This document shows positions 15,577 to 23,511 of a stretch of 64,000 nt of DNA, in pieces. Origin of the DNA: Amycolatopsis vastitatis. GTDB lineage: Bacteria > Actinomycetota > Actinomycetes > Mycobacteriales > Pseudonocardiaceae. Positions within the stretch are counted from its first letter, which is position 1; each line of letters opens with the position of its first letter. Location of the stretch: assembly GCF_002234595.1 (NCBI RefSeq), contig NZ_NMUL01000009.1:62001-126000 (forward strand), given 5' to 3'. A program made the position numbers and the translations under genes. The notes under the pieces were generated by a model. The model worked only from the letters and a program-made list of their open reading frames with translations. It was not told where the DNA came from and searched no databases.

Positions 15577-16560
15577 GTGCCGCAGAACCCCTTTTCCGAC
15601 CTCACGCTTACCCGGCGGTCGCTCTTCCGGGCCGGGGCCGCCACCGCCGTCGCGCTCGGCAGCGGGGCTCTGCTCGCCGGGACCGCCGCCGCTGCCGAGG
15701 AACTGCCCGCGTCGCCCTACTTCGACATCACCGCGCTCTCCTCCGACCTCTTCCGCAGCAAGATGCTGCACGAATCGCACCACGTCATGCAGGGCTTCGC
15801 CTTCGACAACGTCAACCGGCGGCTCTTCATCGTCCAGGCCCAGAACGGCACCTCCGGCGACGACCTGTGCATCAGCCAGCTCAGCTTCTCCGGCGAACTG
15901 CTCGGCTCGATGCACCTGAACCATTCCGGGCACGGTGTGTCGCTCGGCGTCGAACCCGTCGGCACCGCCTCCTACATCTGGATGGAGTGCGACGCCGACG
16001 GGACCACCACCGAATCCCGCGGCACCGCCCTCGCCCGCTTCAAGTTCGTCAACGGCGGCACCCCGGCGGTGAAGAAGTTCCTCACCGGCAGCAAGAACAT
16101 CACCTGCGCCACCGACCCGGTGTACCAGCGGATGGTCGTGCGCCGCGACGAAGGCGGCCGGATGTGGTTCAGCCTGTTCCCCCTCGCCAAGGCCGTCGCC
16201 GGCGACTTTTCCGAGCCACTGGCCCACTTCCCGCAGCCGTCGCTGAGCCCCGGGGGCGTCGTCTTCCAGGGTTACACGATCCTCGGCAGCTCCCTGTACA
16301 TATTGGACGGAGCGGGCCACGCCGACGCGGCGGACATCGACTCCTACGTCACGCGCGTCGACATGAAGACCGGCGAGGTGAAGGAACGCGCGATCACCCG
16401 CGCCGGCGAATCCCTCGTCTGGCGCGAACCCGAAGGCATGGCGGTCTACCGCACAGCCGACGGCGAAACCCGCCTCTTCCTCGGCTTCGGCTCACGCAGC
16501 AGCGTCGACAACGTCAACCGCTACGCCAACCTCTTCTACAAGAACGTCCTGGTGGGGTGA
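15577..16560 (+). CDS. Tat-exported TagC/P68-RBP-like beta-propeller protein
   Basis: The GTG at 15577 lies 6 bases after AGGAGG and gives 327 aa. The N-terminus is a Tat signal: TRRSLFRAG near 11-19, hydrophobic stretch, and AAA-type cleavage near residue 37. The mature part has repeated strand blocks (QGFAFDNVNRRLFIVQA, LARFKFVNGGTPAVKKF, YVTRVDMKTGEVKERAI) and resembles actinobacterial proteins annotated teichoic-acid biosynthesis protein C or helveticin-J-like, related to the propeller of phage P68 receptor-binding protein. It is probably an extracellular glycopolymer-binding protein. The upstream open frame beginning at 15361 is repeat sequence and is not taken as coding. Confidence 0.72.
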   Translation: MPQNPFSDLTLTRRSLFRAGAATAVALGSGALLAGTAAAAEELPASPYFDITALSSDLFRSKMLHESHHVMQGFAFDNVNRRLFIVQAQNGTSGDDLCISQLSFSGELLGSMHLNHSGHGVSLGVEPVGTASYIWMECDADGTTTESRGTALARFKFVNGGTPAVKKFLTGSKNITCATDPVYQRMVVRRDEGGRMWFSLFPLAKAVAGDFSEPLAHFPQPSLSPGGVVFQGYTILGSSLYILDGAGHADAADIDSYVTRVDMKTGEVKERAITRAGESLVWREPEGMAVYRTADGETRLFLGFGSRSSVDNVNRYANLFYKNVLVG

Positions 16561-16582
16561 GGACCGTCCACACGGGATTCCG

Positions 16583-17104
16583 CTACGCCACCCGGTACCA
16601 GGCGTTGGTGATCGCCCCGGCGTGGCTCAGCTCCACCGGGTCCAGCCGCACCCGGGTCCCGCCGGGGTGGTCGAACAGCCGGACGCCGTCGCCGAGCAGG
16701 ACCGGCGCCACGTGCACCAGCACCTCGTCGAGCAGCCCGGCTTCCAGGCACCGCCGGGCGGTCGTGGCGCCCAGGACCGCGACGTAACCGTCTCCCGCCG
16801 CTGCCGAAGCCGCCGCCACGGCCTCGCCCAGGTCGCCGACCAGGGTGAAACCGGGAGACGGGGCCGCGTCGCGGGTCACCACGAAGATCGGGCCGCGCCA
16901 GCGGCCGCCGTAGACCTCGCCCTCCGCCGTCGTCGCGGGCGCATACGTGTGGTGGCCCATCAGCACCGCGCCGATCCCGCCGATCACCCGCTCGACGACC
17001 GGGTTCGGCTCGGCATGCAGGCCGCTCAGCCAGGTCATATCATCGCCGGGCGCGGCGACGAAGCCGTCGAGGGACATCGTGATGTGGTACAGCAGCTTGG
17101 CCAT
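16583..17104 (-). CDS. Dihydrofolate reductase-like RibD C-terminal family protein
   Basis: A 173-aa protein starting MAKLLYHITMSLDGFVAAP, the hallmark of RibD-C/DHFR-like proteins, followed by VLMGHHTYAP, a Gly-rich cofactor loop VAVLGATTARRCLEAGLLDEV and the HVAPVLLGDG motif. The fold binds NADPH; the substrate of these stand-alone actinobacterial proteins is usually unknown. The start was chosen for AAAGGCGG upstream and the conserved N-terminus. It is convergent with the Tat protein gene and 62 bases downstream of the symporter gene on the same strand. Confidence 0.88.
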   Translation of the reverse strand: MAKLLYHITMSLDGFVAAPGDDMTWLSGLHAEPNPVVERVIGGIGAVLMGHHTYAPATTAEGEVYGGRWRGPIFVVTRDAAPSPGFTLVGDLGEAVAAASAAAGDGYVAVLGATTARRCLEAGLLDEVLVHVAPVLLGDGVRLFDHPGGTRVRLDPVELSHAGAITNAWYRVA

Positions 17105-17166
17105 GGGACCGCCTTTCGGTACGAGTGTCACCCCGTACCGACGGGCGGGCCCGGAAAACTCATCGG

Positions 17167-18141
17167 TCAGACCGGCACGAGTTCTCGCGTCTCCGAAGCG
17201 GCGTAGCGGCGCGCGAGGGTCGCGCAGACGATCAGCTGGATCTGGTGGAACAGCATCAGCGGCAGCACGATCAGTCCCACCTGGGCGTGCCCGAACAGCA
17301 CCGTCGCCATCGGCAGGCCGCTGGCCAGGCTCTTCTTCGACCCGCAGAACACGATGGTGATCCGGTCGGCGCGGGCGAAGCCCAGCAGGCGGGCACCCTG
17401 CCCGGTCGCGCCCAGCACCACCGCGAGCAGGACGCCGCACACCACGACGAGCACCAGCAGGTGACCGAGGTCGATCCGGTGCCAGATGCCTTCGGTCATG
17501 CCCGCGCTGAACGCCGTGTAGACCACCAGGAGGATCGAGCCGCGGTCGACCAGCTTCAGCGGCGCGGAGTGGCGCGCGATCCAGCTGCCGATCCAGCGCC
17601 GCGCCAGCTGGCCCGCCACGAACGGCGCGAGCAGCTGCAGCACGATCCCGAGCACGGCCGAGCCGTCGACACCGGCGCCGTCGCCCGCGAGCAGCAGCGC
17701 CACCAGCAGCGGCGTGAGCACGATCCCGGCCAGGTTGGACAGCGACGCGCTGCAGATCGCCGCCGCGACGTTGCCGCGGGCGATCGAGGTGAACGCGATC
17801 GACGACTGCACCGTCGAGGGCAGCACGGCCAGGAACAGCACTCCGGCGGCGAGGTCCGGGGGCAGCACCGACGACGGCAGCAGCATCGCGGCCAGGCCGA
17901 GCAGGGGGAACAGGACGAACGTCGCGGCCATCACCAGCGCGTGCAGCCGCCAGTGCCGCAGCCCGTCCAGCGCCTCCTGCGTGGACAGCCGGGCGCCGTA
18001 GAGGAAGAACAGCACGCCGACGGCGACGGTGGTGGCGACGCCGAAGCCGCCGGCCACCGCGCCCGAGGCGGGCAGCAGGGTGGCGACGCCAACGGTCGCG
18101 AGGATGGCGAGGACGAACGGGTCGAGTCGTAACCGGGACAT
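17167..18141 (-). CDS. Bile acid:sodium symporter family (BASS/SBF-like) transporter
   Basis: A 324-aa protein with about nine to ten hydrophobic segments. Motifs typical of the SBF-like branch are present: FFLYGARLS near 50, VLPSTVQSSIAFTSIARGN near 110-128 (the sodium-binding crossover) and FCGSKKSLASGLP near 270. Such transporters carry organic anions with sodium; the substrate here is unknown. It is divergent from a LysR regulator gene across a 96-base spacer with a LysR-type box, so substrate-linked induction by that regulator is likely. Confidence 0.9.
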   Translation of the reverse strand: MSRLRLDPFVLAILATVGVATLLPASGAVAGGFGVATTVAVGVLFFLYGARLSTQEALDGLRHWRLHALVMAATFVLFPLLGLAAMLLPSSVLPPDLAAGVLFLAVLPSTVQSSIAFTSIARGNVAAAICSASLSNLAGIVLTPLLVALLLAGDGAGVDGSAVLGIVLQLLAPFVAGQLARRWIGSWIARHSAPLKLVDRGSILLVVYTAFSAGMTEGIWHRIDLGHLLVLVVVCGVLLAVVLGATGQGARLLGFARADRITIVFCGSKKSLASGLPMATVLFGHAQVGLIVLPLMLFHQIQLIVCATLARRYAASETRELVPV

Positions 18142-18211
18142 GGATCTCCTTCCACGGCCATTCTCGGCGACCGCGTGATCATTGTGAACCCCGATGACCG
18201 GACTGACTGTC

Positions 18212-18226
18212 ATCGCGAATCACGAT
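18212..18226. promoter_or_regulatory. LysR-type T-N11-A operator box
   Basis: The dyad ATCG-N7-CGAT contains T-N11-A, the generic LysR recognition pattern, 11 bases before the LysR start and 70 before the divergent transporter start. It fits autoregulation and control of the transporter. Confidence 0.55.
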
Positions 18227-18237
18227 AAAGTGGTCCG

Positions 18238-19080
18238 GTGCTCGACCCCCGCCTGTGCCGTTCGTTCCTCGCCGTCGCCGAGACGCGCAGCTTCACCGCG
18301 GCCGCGCGGCGGCTGGGGGTCGGCCAGCCGACGGTCAGCCAGCACGTCCGGCGGCTCGAACGCGACGCGGGCGGGCTCCTCTTCGCCCGAGACACCCACA
18401 CCGTGGAGCTCACCGCGCGCGGCCAGGCGATGCTGGGGTTCGCGCAGACGATCATCGACACCGAAGAACGTGCCGAACGCCACTTCCGCGGCGCCGAGCT
18501 GCGCGGCCGCGTGCGCTTCGGCGTGTCCGAGGACTTCGCGCTCGGCGAGCTGCCGGAGATCCTGCACCGGCTGCGCCGCAGTCACCCGCTGGTGGACGTC
18601 GAGCTGACCGTCGAGCTGTCGGACGTCCTGGGCCGGCGCCTGCGGGCCGGGCAGCTCGACCTGGTGCTGGGCAAGCGCCGTCCGGGCGCGCACCACGGCC
18701 GGCTGCTCTGGCGGGAGCCCCTGGTCTGGATCGGGTCGGCGGCCACGGTGCTGGAGCCGGGCCGGCCGGTGCCGCTGGTGCAGTACCCGATGCCGTCGAT
18801 CACGCGGCAGCTGGCCGTGGAGTGCCTCGAACGCGCCGGCCTCGAGTGGCGCGCGGCCTGCCAGACGTCGAGCCTGACCGGCCTGCGGGCCGCGGCGGCG
18901 GCCGGGCTGGGCGTCACCCTGCACGCGCGCAGCCTGGTGCCGGCCGACCTCGTCGAGCTCGACGGCCTGCCCGAACCCGGCGACATCGAGTTCATGCTGC
19001 TGGCGCGGGAGTCGCTGGAAGGACCGGCGGCGGCACTGGCGGACTTCGTCCTCGAGCGCGTCAGTCCTCTTCACCCGTGA
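18238..19080 (+). CDS. LysR-family transcriptional regulator
   Basis: A 280-aa protein with GTG start. The N-terminal winged helix-turn-helix is standard: FLAVAETRSFTAAARRLGVG then QPTVSQHVRRLE (about 30-41). The C-terminal effector domain is about 90-275. Divergent to the symporter gene, with a T-N11-A box between them, so it probably regulates that gene. The stop overlaps the convergent sigma-factor gene by 20 bases. Confidence 0.92.
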   Translation: MLDPRLCRSFLAVAETRSFTAAARRLGVGQPTVSQHVRRLERDAGGLLFARDTHTVELTARGQAMLGFAQTIIDTEERAERHFRGAELRGRVRFGVSEDFALGELPEILHRLRRSHPLVDVELTVELSDVLGRRLRAGQLDLVLGKRRPGAHHGRLLWREPLVWIGSAATVLEPGRPVPLVQYPMPSITRQLAVECLERAGLEWRAACQTSSLTGLRAAAAAGLGVTLHARSLVPADLVELDGLPEPGDIEFMLLARESLEGPAAALADFVLERVSPLHP

Positions 19081-19807
19081 GCAACCGCCGCAGGCGGCCG
19101 AGCGCGCGGTGCTGGGCGACGCGGACGGCCCCGGGCGTCGAACCCACCGCCGCGGCCGTCTCCTCCGCCGACAGCCCCACGACCACGCGCAGCACGACGA
19201 TCTCCCGCTGTTTGGCCGGCAGCACGTCGAGCAGCCGGGCCAGCCGTTCGTTCAGCTCGAACCGCAGCGCGTGCTGCTCCGGGCCGGCGGTTTCGCTGAC
19301 GCCGTCGGGCACCTCGGGCACCGGGTCGGCGCGGTTGCGGGCCGCCGCGCGGTGCGCGTCGGCGACCTTGTGCTGGGCGATGCCGTAGACGAAGGCGAGG
19401 AACGGGCGGCCCTGGTCGTGGTAGGACGGCAGCGCGGTGATGATGGCGAGGCACACCTCCTGGGCGACGTCGTCGGCCGAAGCGAACGACCGTTCGTGCC
19501 GTCCGACGCGGGCCCGGCAGTAGCGCACCACCAGCGGCCGGATGGTGGCGAGCAGGCGGGCGATCGCGGCCTCGTCGCCGGCGATCGCGGCCGCGACCGG
19601 CTCGTCATGGCGCCGCCAGTGCGACGGGAACGCTTCGGCGGGCTGCGCCGCGGCGATCTCCCGGACCAGGGCCCGGCTGCGCACCCGCAGCAGGACACCC
19701 TCCACGTCGAGGCCGGCGCGCAGCGAGTCGTGCAGCGCGGCGTTGGACTCCCGCAGCATCTCGGTGACCGCCCGATCCCCGTACTCGGTTGCCGGCATTC
19801 TGTTCAC
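19061..19807 (-). CDS. ECF sigma factor, SigD/ShbA-like
   Basis: A 248-aa protein with an N-terminal extension of about 65 residues, then sigma region 2 (AAAIAGDEAAIARLLATIRP, SFASADDVAQEVCLAI) and region 4 (LLDVLPAKQREIVVLRVVVG, helix-turn-helix LSAEETAAAVGSTPGAVRVA). This resembles ShbA of Streptomyces and SigD of mycobacteria. Two starts are possible: GTG at 19807 in GTGA overlap with the upstream sigma gene, or ATG at 19798 with AAAGG before it. A WhiB gene lies about 1.2 kb away on the opposite strand, as near mycobacterial sigD. No anti-sigma gene adjoins it. Confidence 0.87.
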   Translation of the reverse strand: MNRMPATEYGDRAVTEMLRESNAALHDSLRAGLDVEGVLLRVRSRALVREIAAAQPAEAFPSHWRRHDEPVAAAIAGDEAAIARLLATIRPLVVRYCRARVGRHERSFASADDVAQEVCLAIITALPSYHDQGRPFLAFVYGIAQHKVADAHRAAARNRADPVPEVPDGVSETAGPEQHALRFELNERLARLLDVLPAKQREIVVLRVVVGLSAEETAAAVGSTPGAVRVAQHRALGRLRRLLTGEED

Positions 19808-20304
19808 CTTTCCCTCTCCCGGTGGCCGCCGGGCCGGGCGCGTGGCTGTCGACGAAGGCGTTCCCGCACGTGGCGGAGGGTGGAGCGGACGGTCGACGGG
19901 GTGATCCGGAGCGCCTCCGCGATCTGGGCGGGCGTGAACCCGTCGAGCGACCAGGCGAGGACCATCCGTTGCCGTCCGGGCAGGGAGGCGAGCAGCTCGA
20001 TGAGCTCCGCGTGCTTCTCGAGCAGCGCGGCGAGCTCCTCGTCGTCCCGCGGGTCGCCCAGCAGGGACCAGTCCGCGCGCGCTTCACCCGCCGCTTCGCC
20101 TGCCGCGTTGAGCAGCCGTCCCGTGACCCGGCGGACCCAGGCCCGCGGGTCGCCGGCGACCGGCCACGCTTCCAGCGCGTGCAGCATCGCCTCGGCGGCG
20201 ACGTCGCGCGCGGTCTCGACCTCGAACCCGGCCTTGCAGAGGAACGCCACCAGCGGCGGAAACTCGGCGCGGAAGAACGCGTCGAACTCGTCATGACCCC
20301 ACAC
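19804..20304 (-). CDS. Small ECF-type sigma factor
   Basis: A 166-aa protein from GTG 20304, preceded by GAGGGG. Region 2-like: FDAFFRAEFPPLVAFLCKAG and DVAAEAMLHALEAWP. Region 4: LLASLPGRQRMVLAWSLDG and helix-turn-helix FTPAQIAEALRITPSTVRST. The -10 recognition region is short and less conserved than in typical ECFs. Its stop overlaps the GTG start of the SigD-like gene, so two sigma factors are co-translated. Whether both act independently is open. Confidence 0.8.
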   Translation of the reverse strand: MWGHDEFDAFFRAEFPPLVAFLCKAGFEVETARDVAAEAMLHALEAWPVAGDPRAWVRRVTGRLLNAAGEAAGEARADWSLLGDPRDDEELAALLEKHAELIELLASLPGRQRMVLAWSLDGFTPAQIAEALRITPSTVRSTLRHVRERLRRQPRARPGGHRERER

Positions 20305-21008
20305 GGACCCCTCACCGCCCCTCGCCTCCACAAGGACAGGTGCGGTGAAGGGACCGCTACGTGTAACGATTCGATCAAGACTCCCCGGCCGGAGTAATGG
20401 ACCGCGTCGCACTGGTGACGCCCGGTGACGAGTGATGGCGGAGATGCCGGGTACCCGAGGTCGATGATCCACCGAGACACGATCGCGACGACGGCCCGTG
20501 GGGGCGTGGAGCCCGTGCTCGGCCGCGGCGGTGCCGATCCGCGGAGCGCGCGTCCGCGAACGGCGGATTCCGGTCACGGGCACGGCGGCCGGGGCGCGGC
20601 CGGCGGGTGCTGCCCTCCGCGCCGGGCGGCGGCACCCGCCGGCCGCACCGGCCGGGAGAGTGGCCGCGTCCGGCGGGAAAAGCCTTGCCGGGTCAAGGAA
20701 AGACGGTCGGTACGCGCGCGCTGAAGCTCGCGCGAAGCCGGTCGGCGGACCCGGACCGGCATCCTCGGTCCGGGTCGTGCGAAGGCGCGGTCTCGCCGAT
20801 CGGGTGACGTGATCGACATCGAGATCCCGGGAAGAAAGGCGTACTCTCATGTGTTGCAGTCTTGGTTGCCCGGAGGGTGAGCCGGGGACCGAAGCCAAAA
20901 CCCCCTTGACCCAGGCGGATACGCTCGCGCGCCCGCCGCGATCAAGTCGGTTGACGCGCCCCGACAATGGGAAGCAGTAAGAGAGAGCAAGGGAGGTGAA
21001 CGAAGGAA
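20305..21008 (+). other. Long intergenic region between sigma pair and whiB
   Basis: About 700 bases with no convincing gene; open frames here have poor starts and Arg/Ala/Pro-rich shadow-like products. A candidate whiB promoter is TTGACG (20951-20956) with CAGTAA 18 bases downstream (20975-20980), and GGGAGGTG lies shortly before the whiB ATG. The length suggests a long leader or complex regulation. Confidence 0.4.
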
Positions 21009-21272
21009 ATGGAAGCCACGATGACGGGCTGGGCGGAACTCGCGGCCTGCAAGGACGAGGACCCGGAACTGTTCTTCCCGATCTCCGAGGTCGGTCCCGG
21101 CGCCCGCCAGACGGCGCAGGCGAAGGCCGTGTGCGCGCGCTGCCCGGTGCGCGCCGAATGCCTCGGCTACGCGCTCGACAACGGCCTCGACCACGGCGTC
21201 TTCGGCGGCACCACCGCGGATGAACGCCGGCGGCTGGTGCGGACCGCTCCGCAGCGGCACCGAGCTGCCTGA
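21009..21272 (+). CDS. WhiB-family iron-sulfur transcriptional regulator
   Basis: An 87-aa protein with the four cluster ligands C14, C42, C45 and C51 (CxxC then C after five residues), the WhiB arrangement for a 4Fe-4S cluster. The turn motif usually written G[VI]WGG is GVFGG here (63-67), followed by TTADERRRLVR, the basic region for DNA or sigma-factor contact. Wbl proteins bind sigma A region 4 and respond to redox state or nitric oxide. ATG at 21009 is used; ATG at 21021 is an alternative. A strong terminator follows. Confidence 0.92.
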   Translation: MEATMTGWAELAACKDEDPELFFPISEVGPGARQTAQAKAVCARCPVRAECLGYALDNGLDHGVFGGTTADERRRLVRTAPQRHRAA

Positions 21273-21352
21273 CCCGCCGCCCGGTGACCTCTTCCCGGCG
21301 GCCGCGAGCATGAAAACACCAATCCGGAAATGTGAGATCCGGAAGTGCGTGT

Positions 21353-21396
21353 GCCCGGGTGGGTGATTCTGCGTGAATCACCCACCCGGGCTTTTT
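21353..21396 (+). terminator. Strong intrinsic terminator after whiB
   Basis: A perfect 17-bp stem (21353-21369 with 21375-21391, starting GCCCGGGTGGG) with a 5-base loop TGCGT is followed directly by TTTTT. It ends the whiB transcript; the region to the convergent sigma gene is otherwise empty. Confidence 0.93.
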
Positions 21397-21460
21397 CGTC
21401 GTTCACGAGCGGTGAGTATGTATGCAATTGTTTGCATCAGTCTCGGCGGCGGGGAGACCG

Positions 21461-22462
21461 TCATTCCCCTCCGTGGTCGTCCGGCCACGTCTCGGGCATT
21501 CCCCAGGCGGCGGCCGGAGCCGACTCGAAGGCGGCCATCGCCGTCACCAGCCCGGCCTCGATCGTCAGCAGGGTGACCCCGAACCACCGGTACTCGTGCT
21601 CGCCCGGGCGCCGCAGGTAGCCGGCCACCGCGGGCTGGCGGTTGCCGCGGGTCGGCCGCATCCGGAACCGCCCGATGCAGTGCGGCGAAGCCGGGTCCAT
21701 CGACAGCGAGAGCGCCCGGACGATCGAAGCGCGGTTGCCGAACCACAGTGAGTACGGCGGCATGACGGCCTGGGCGTCTTCGTGCAGCAGCCGGGCGACC
21801 GCGGCGGGGTCGCCGTCGGTGTACGCCGCGATGAACCGCTTCAGCAGCGCCGTTTCTTCGGCGGTCGGGTCGCCGGCCGTCCACTCGGCACGGTGCGGGG
21901 GCAACCGCTCACGCAACGTCGCGCGAGCCCGCTGGAGCGCGCTGTTCGCCGACGCGACACTCGTCCCCAGCGACGCCGCGGTCTCCTTGGCCGACCAGCC
22001 CAGCACGTCACGCAGGACCAGCGTCGCCCGCTGCCGCGGCGGCAGGTACTGGAGGGCGGCCAGGTACGCCAGCTCGATGGTCTCCCGCTCGATCACGGCG
22101 GCCCCGGTGTCGTCCGGCGCCGCCGCGTCGAGCAGCCGGTCCGGGTACGGCTCGAGCCACGGCAGGTCGACGGCGGCGATCGGCCCGTCCGGCTCGCCGG
22201 CCGGGCCGAGCTGGTCGGGCAGCACCCGCCGCGGACGGCGGGCGAGGACGTCGAGGCACGCGTTCGTCGCGATCCGGTACAGCCAGGTGCGCGCGCTAGC
22301 CCGGCCTTCGAAGCCGTCCCGGCCCTTCCACGCCCGCAGGAACGTCTCCTGCGCGAGGTCTTCGGCGTCGGCCAGGGAACCGAGCATCCGGTAGCAGTGC
22401 ACCTGGATCTCCCGGCGGTGCCGTTCGACGAGCGTCTCGAAGTCCGGAGCGTGACCCACCAC
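21461..22462 (-). CDS. ECF sigma factor with SnoaL-like C-terminal domain (SigG type)
   Basis: A 333-aa protein. Sigma region 2 at about 8-75 (YRMLGSLADAEDLAQETFLRAWKG), region 4 at about 140-195 (YLPPRQRATLVLRDVLGWSA, then SLGTSVASANSALQRA). Residues about 205-330 form a SnoaL-like domain (FIAAYTDGDPAAVARLLHED...), as in SigG/ECF41-related factors, where this domain modulates activity in place of a separate anti-sigma factor. GTG 22462 and GTG 22459 are both possible starts. Confidence 0.9.
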   Translation of the reverse strand: MVGHAPDFETLVERHRREIQVHCYRMLGSLADAEDLAQETFLRAWKGRDGFEGRASARTWLYRIATNACLDVLARRPRRVLPDQLGPAGEPDGPIAAVDLPWLEPYPDRLLDAAAPDDTGAAVIERETIELAYLAALQYLPPRQRATLVLRDVLGWSAKETAASLGTSVASANSALQRARATLRERLPPHRAEWTAGDPTAEETALLKRFIAAYTDGDPAAVARLLHEDAQAVMPPYSLWFGNRASIVRALSLSMDPASPHCIGRFRMRPTRGNRQPAVAGYLRRPGEHEYRWFGVTLLTIEAGLVTAMAAFESAPAAAWGMPETWPDDHGGE

Positions 22463-22508
22463 CCCGGCACGCTAGCGCACCCCCGTACGAGAGACTGCTC
22501 TGTTGAAA

Positions 22509-22555
22509 CCGGGGCTCCGCCCCGGGCCGGGGGCTCCGCCACCCGGAACCCCCGA
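22509..22555. repeat. C/G-run intergenic repeat, copy 2
   Basis: GGGGCTCCGCCCC and GGGGGCTCCGCC form adjacent dyads and run into GGAACCCCC, similar in layout to the elements at 15.4 and 52.0 kb. It lies between the divergent SigG-type gene and the DprE2-like gene, just before the latter's ribosome site. Confidence 0.6.
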
Positions 22556-22568
22556 AGGAGATGCTGCA

Positions 22569-23312
22569 GTGAGCGGAACGGTGCTGGTACTCGGCGGACG
22601 CAGCGAGATCGGGCTGGCCGTGGCGAAACGCCTGGTCAGCGGAGACATCCGGCGGTTCGTGCTGGCCGCGCGGCCGGGCGCGGACCTGGCCGCGGAGGTC
22701 GCCGCGCTGCGCGAAGCGGGTGCCGAAACGGTGAAAACGGCCGAGTTCGACGCCGACGACCTCGCCGAGCACGGCCCGTTCCTGGAGAAGATGGCCGCCG
22801 AGCACGGGCCGCTCGGCGTCATCGTGCTCGCTTTCGGCATCCTCGGCGACCAGGCCCGCGCCGAGACGGACGCCGCGCACGCCGCGGCGATCGTGCACAC
22901 CGACTACGTCGCCCAGGTCGGCGTGCTGACCCACGCCGCGAACCTGCTGCGCGCCCAGGGACACGGCAGCCTGGTCGTGTTCTCCTCGGTGGCCGGGGTG
23001 CGCGTGCGCCGCGCGAACTACGTCTACGGCTCGGCCAAGGCCGGTCTCGACGGCTTCGCGAGCGGCCTCGCCGACGCACTGCATGGCTCCGGCGTCCGCT
23101 TGCTGCTCGTCCGTCCCGGTTTCGTGATCGGCCGGATGACCGAGGGCATGACGCCCGCGCCGTTCTCCAGCACCCCGGACCAGGTGGCCGACGCGACGGT
23201 CGCCGCGCTGCGCCGCGGCCGCGGGGTCGTCTGGGTGCCCGGCATCCTCCGTACGGTCTTCTTCGGGATGCGCTTTCTGCCGCGCGCGATCTGGCGCCGG
23301 ATGCCGCGCTAG
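22569..23312 (+). CDS. DprE2-like short-chain dehydrogenase
   Basis: The GTG at 22569 follows AAGGAG and gives 247 aa. The SDR cofactor loop is unusual but family-typical (VLVLGGRSEIGLAVA), and the active site is FSSVAGVRVRRANYVYGSAK with catalytic YxxxK. RVRRANxVYGSxKAGLDGF and a C-terminal PRAIWRRMP are close to mycobacterial DprE2, which with DprE1 epimerises decaprenylphosphoryl-ribose to arabinose for cell-wall arabinan. No DprE1 gene adjoins it, so it may be a paralogue with another substrate. An LCP ligase gene follows on the same strand. Confidence 0.8.
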   Translation: MSGTVLVLGGRSEIGLAVAKRLVSGDIRRFVLAARPGADLAAEVAALREAGAETVKTAEFDADDLAEHGPFLEKMAAEHGPLGVIVLAFGILGDQARAETDAAHAAAIVHTDYVAQVGVLTHAANLLRAQGHGSLVVFSSVAGVRVRRANYVYGSAKAGLDGFASGLADALHGSGVRLLLVRPGFVIGRMTEGMTPAPFSSTPDQVADATVAALRRGRGVVWVPGILRTVFFGMRFLPRAIWRRMPR

Positions 23313-23436
23313 CCGCCATTGTGGTCACTGCCACAGCACTTTCCCGTGCCCGCGCGGGTACTTTCCGTGGCGAAACTCCGGCGAAGGCCCCGTTCGGCTC
23401 GGCCGTTCAGGCAGCGTCACAGGTTTCCGACAACTT

Positions 23437-23458
23437 TCTCAGCTGATTCCCAGCTAAG
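23437..23458 (+). promoter_or_regulatory. 11-bp direct repeat upstream of LCP gene
   Basis: TCTCAGCTGAT is followed at once by TCCCAGCTAAG, two half-sites at 11-bp spacing, the geometry of OmpR/MprA-type response regulators. It lies 54 bases before the LCP start. The binding protein is not identified. Confidence 0.45.
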
Positions 23459-23511
23459 CCGGTGATCCTCGAAGAAGGGGGAACCGCCGGAGGGAAGCAA
23501 GGGGAAGTGTC

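Noticed and set aside
19804-21381. A 525-codon minus-strand frame that would extend the small sigma factor across the gap toward whiB
   Set aside because: The extension is low-complexity Arg/Pro sequence, overlaps whiB, and the GTG at 20304 has a good ribosome site.
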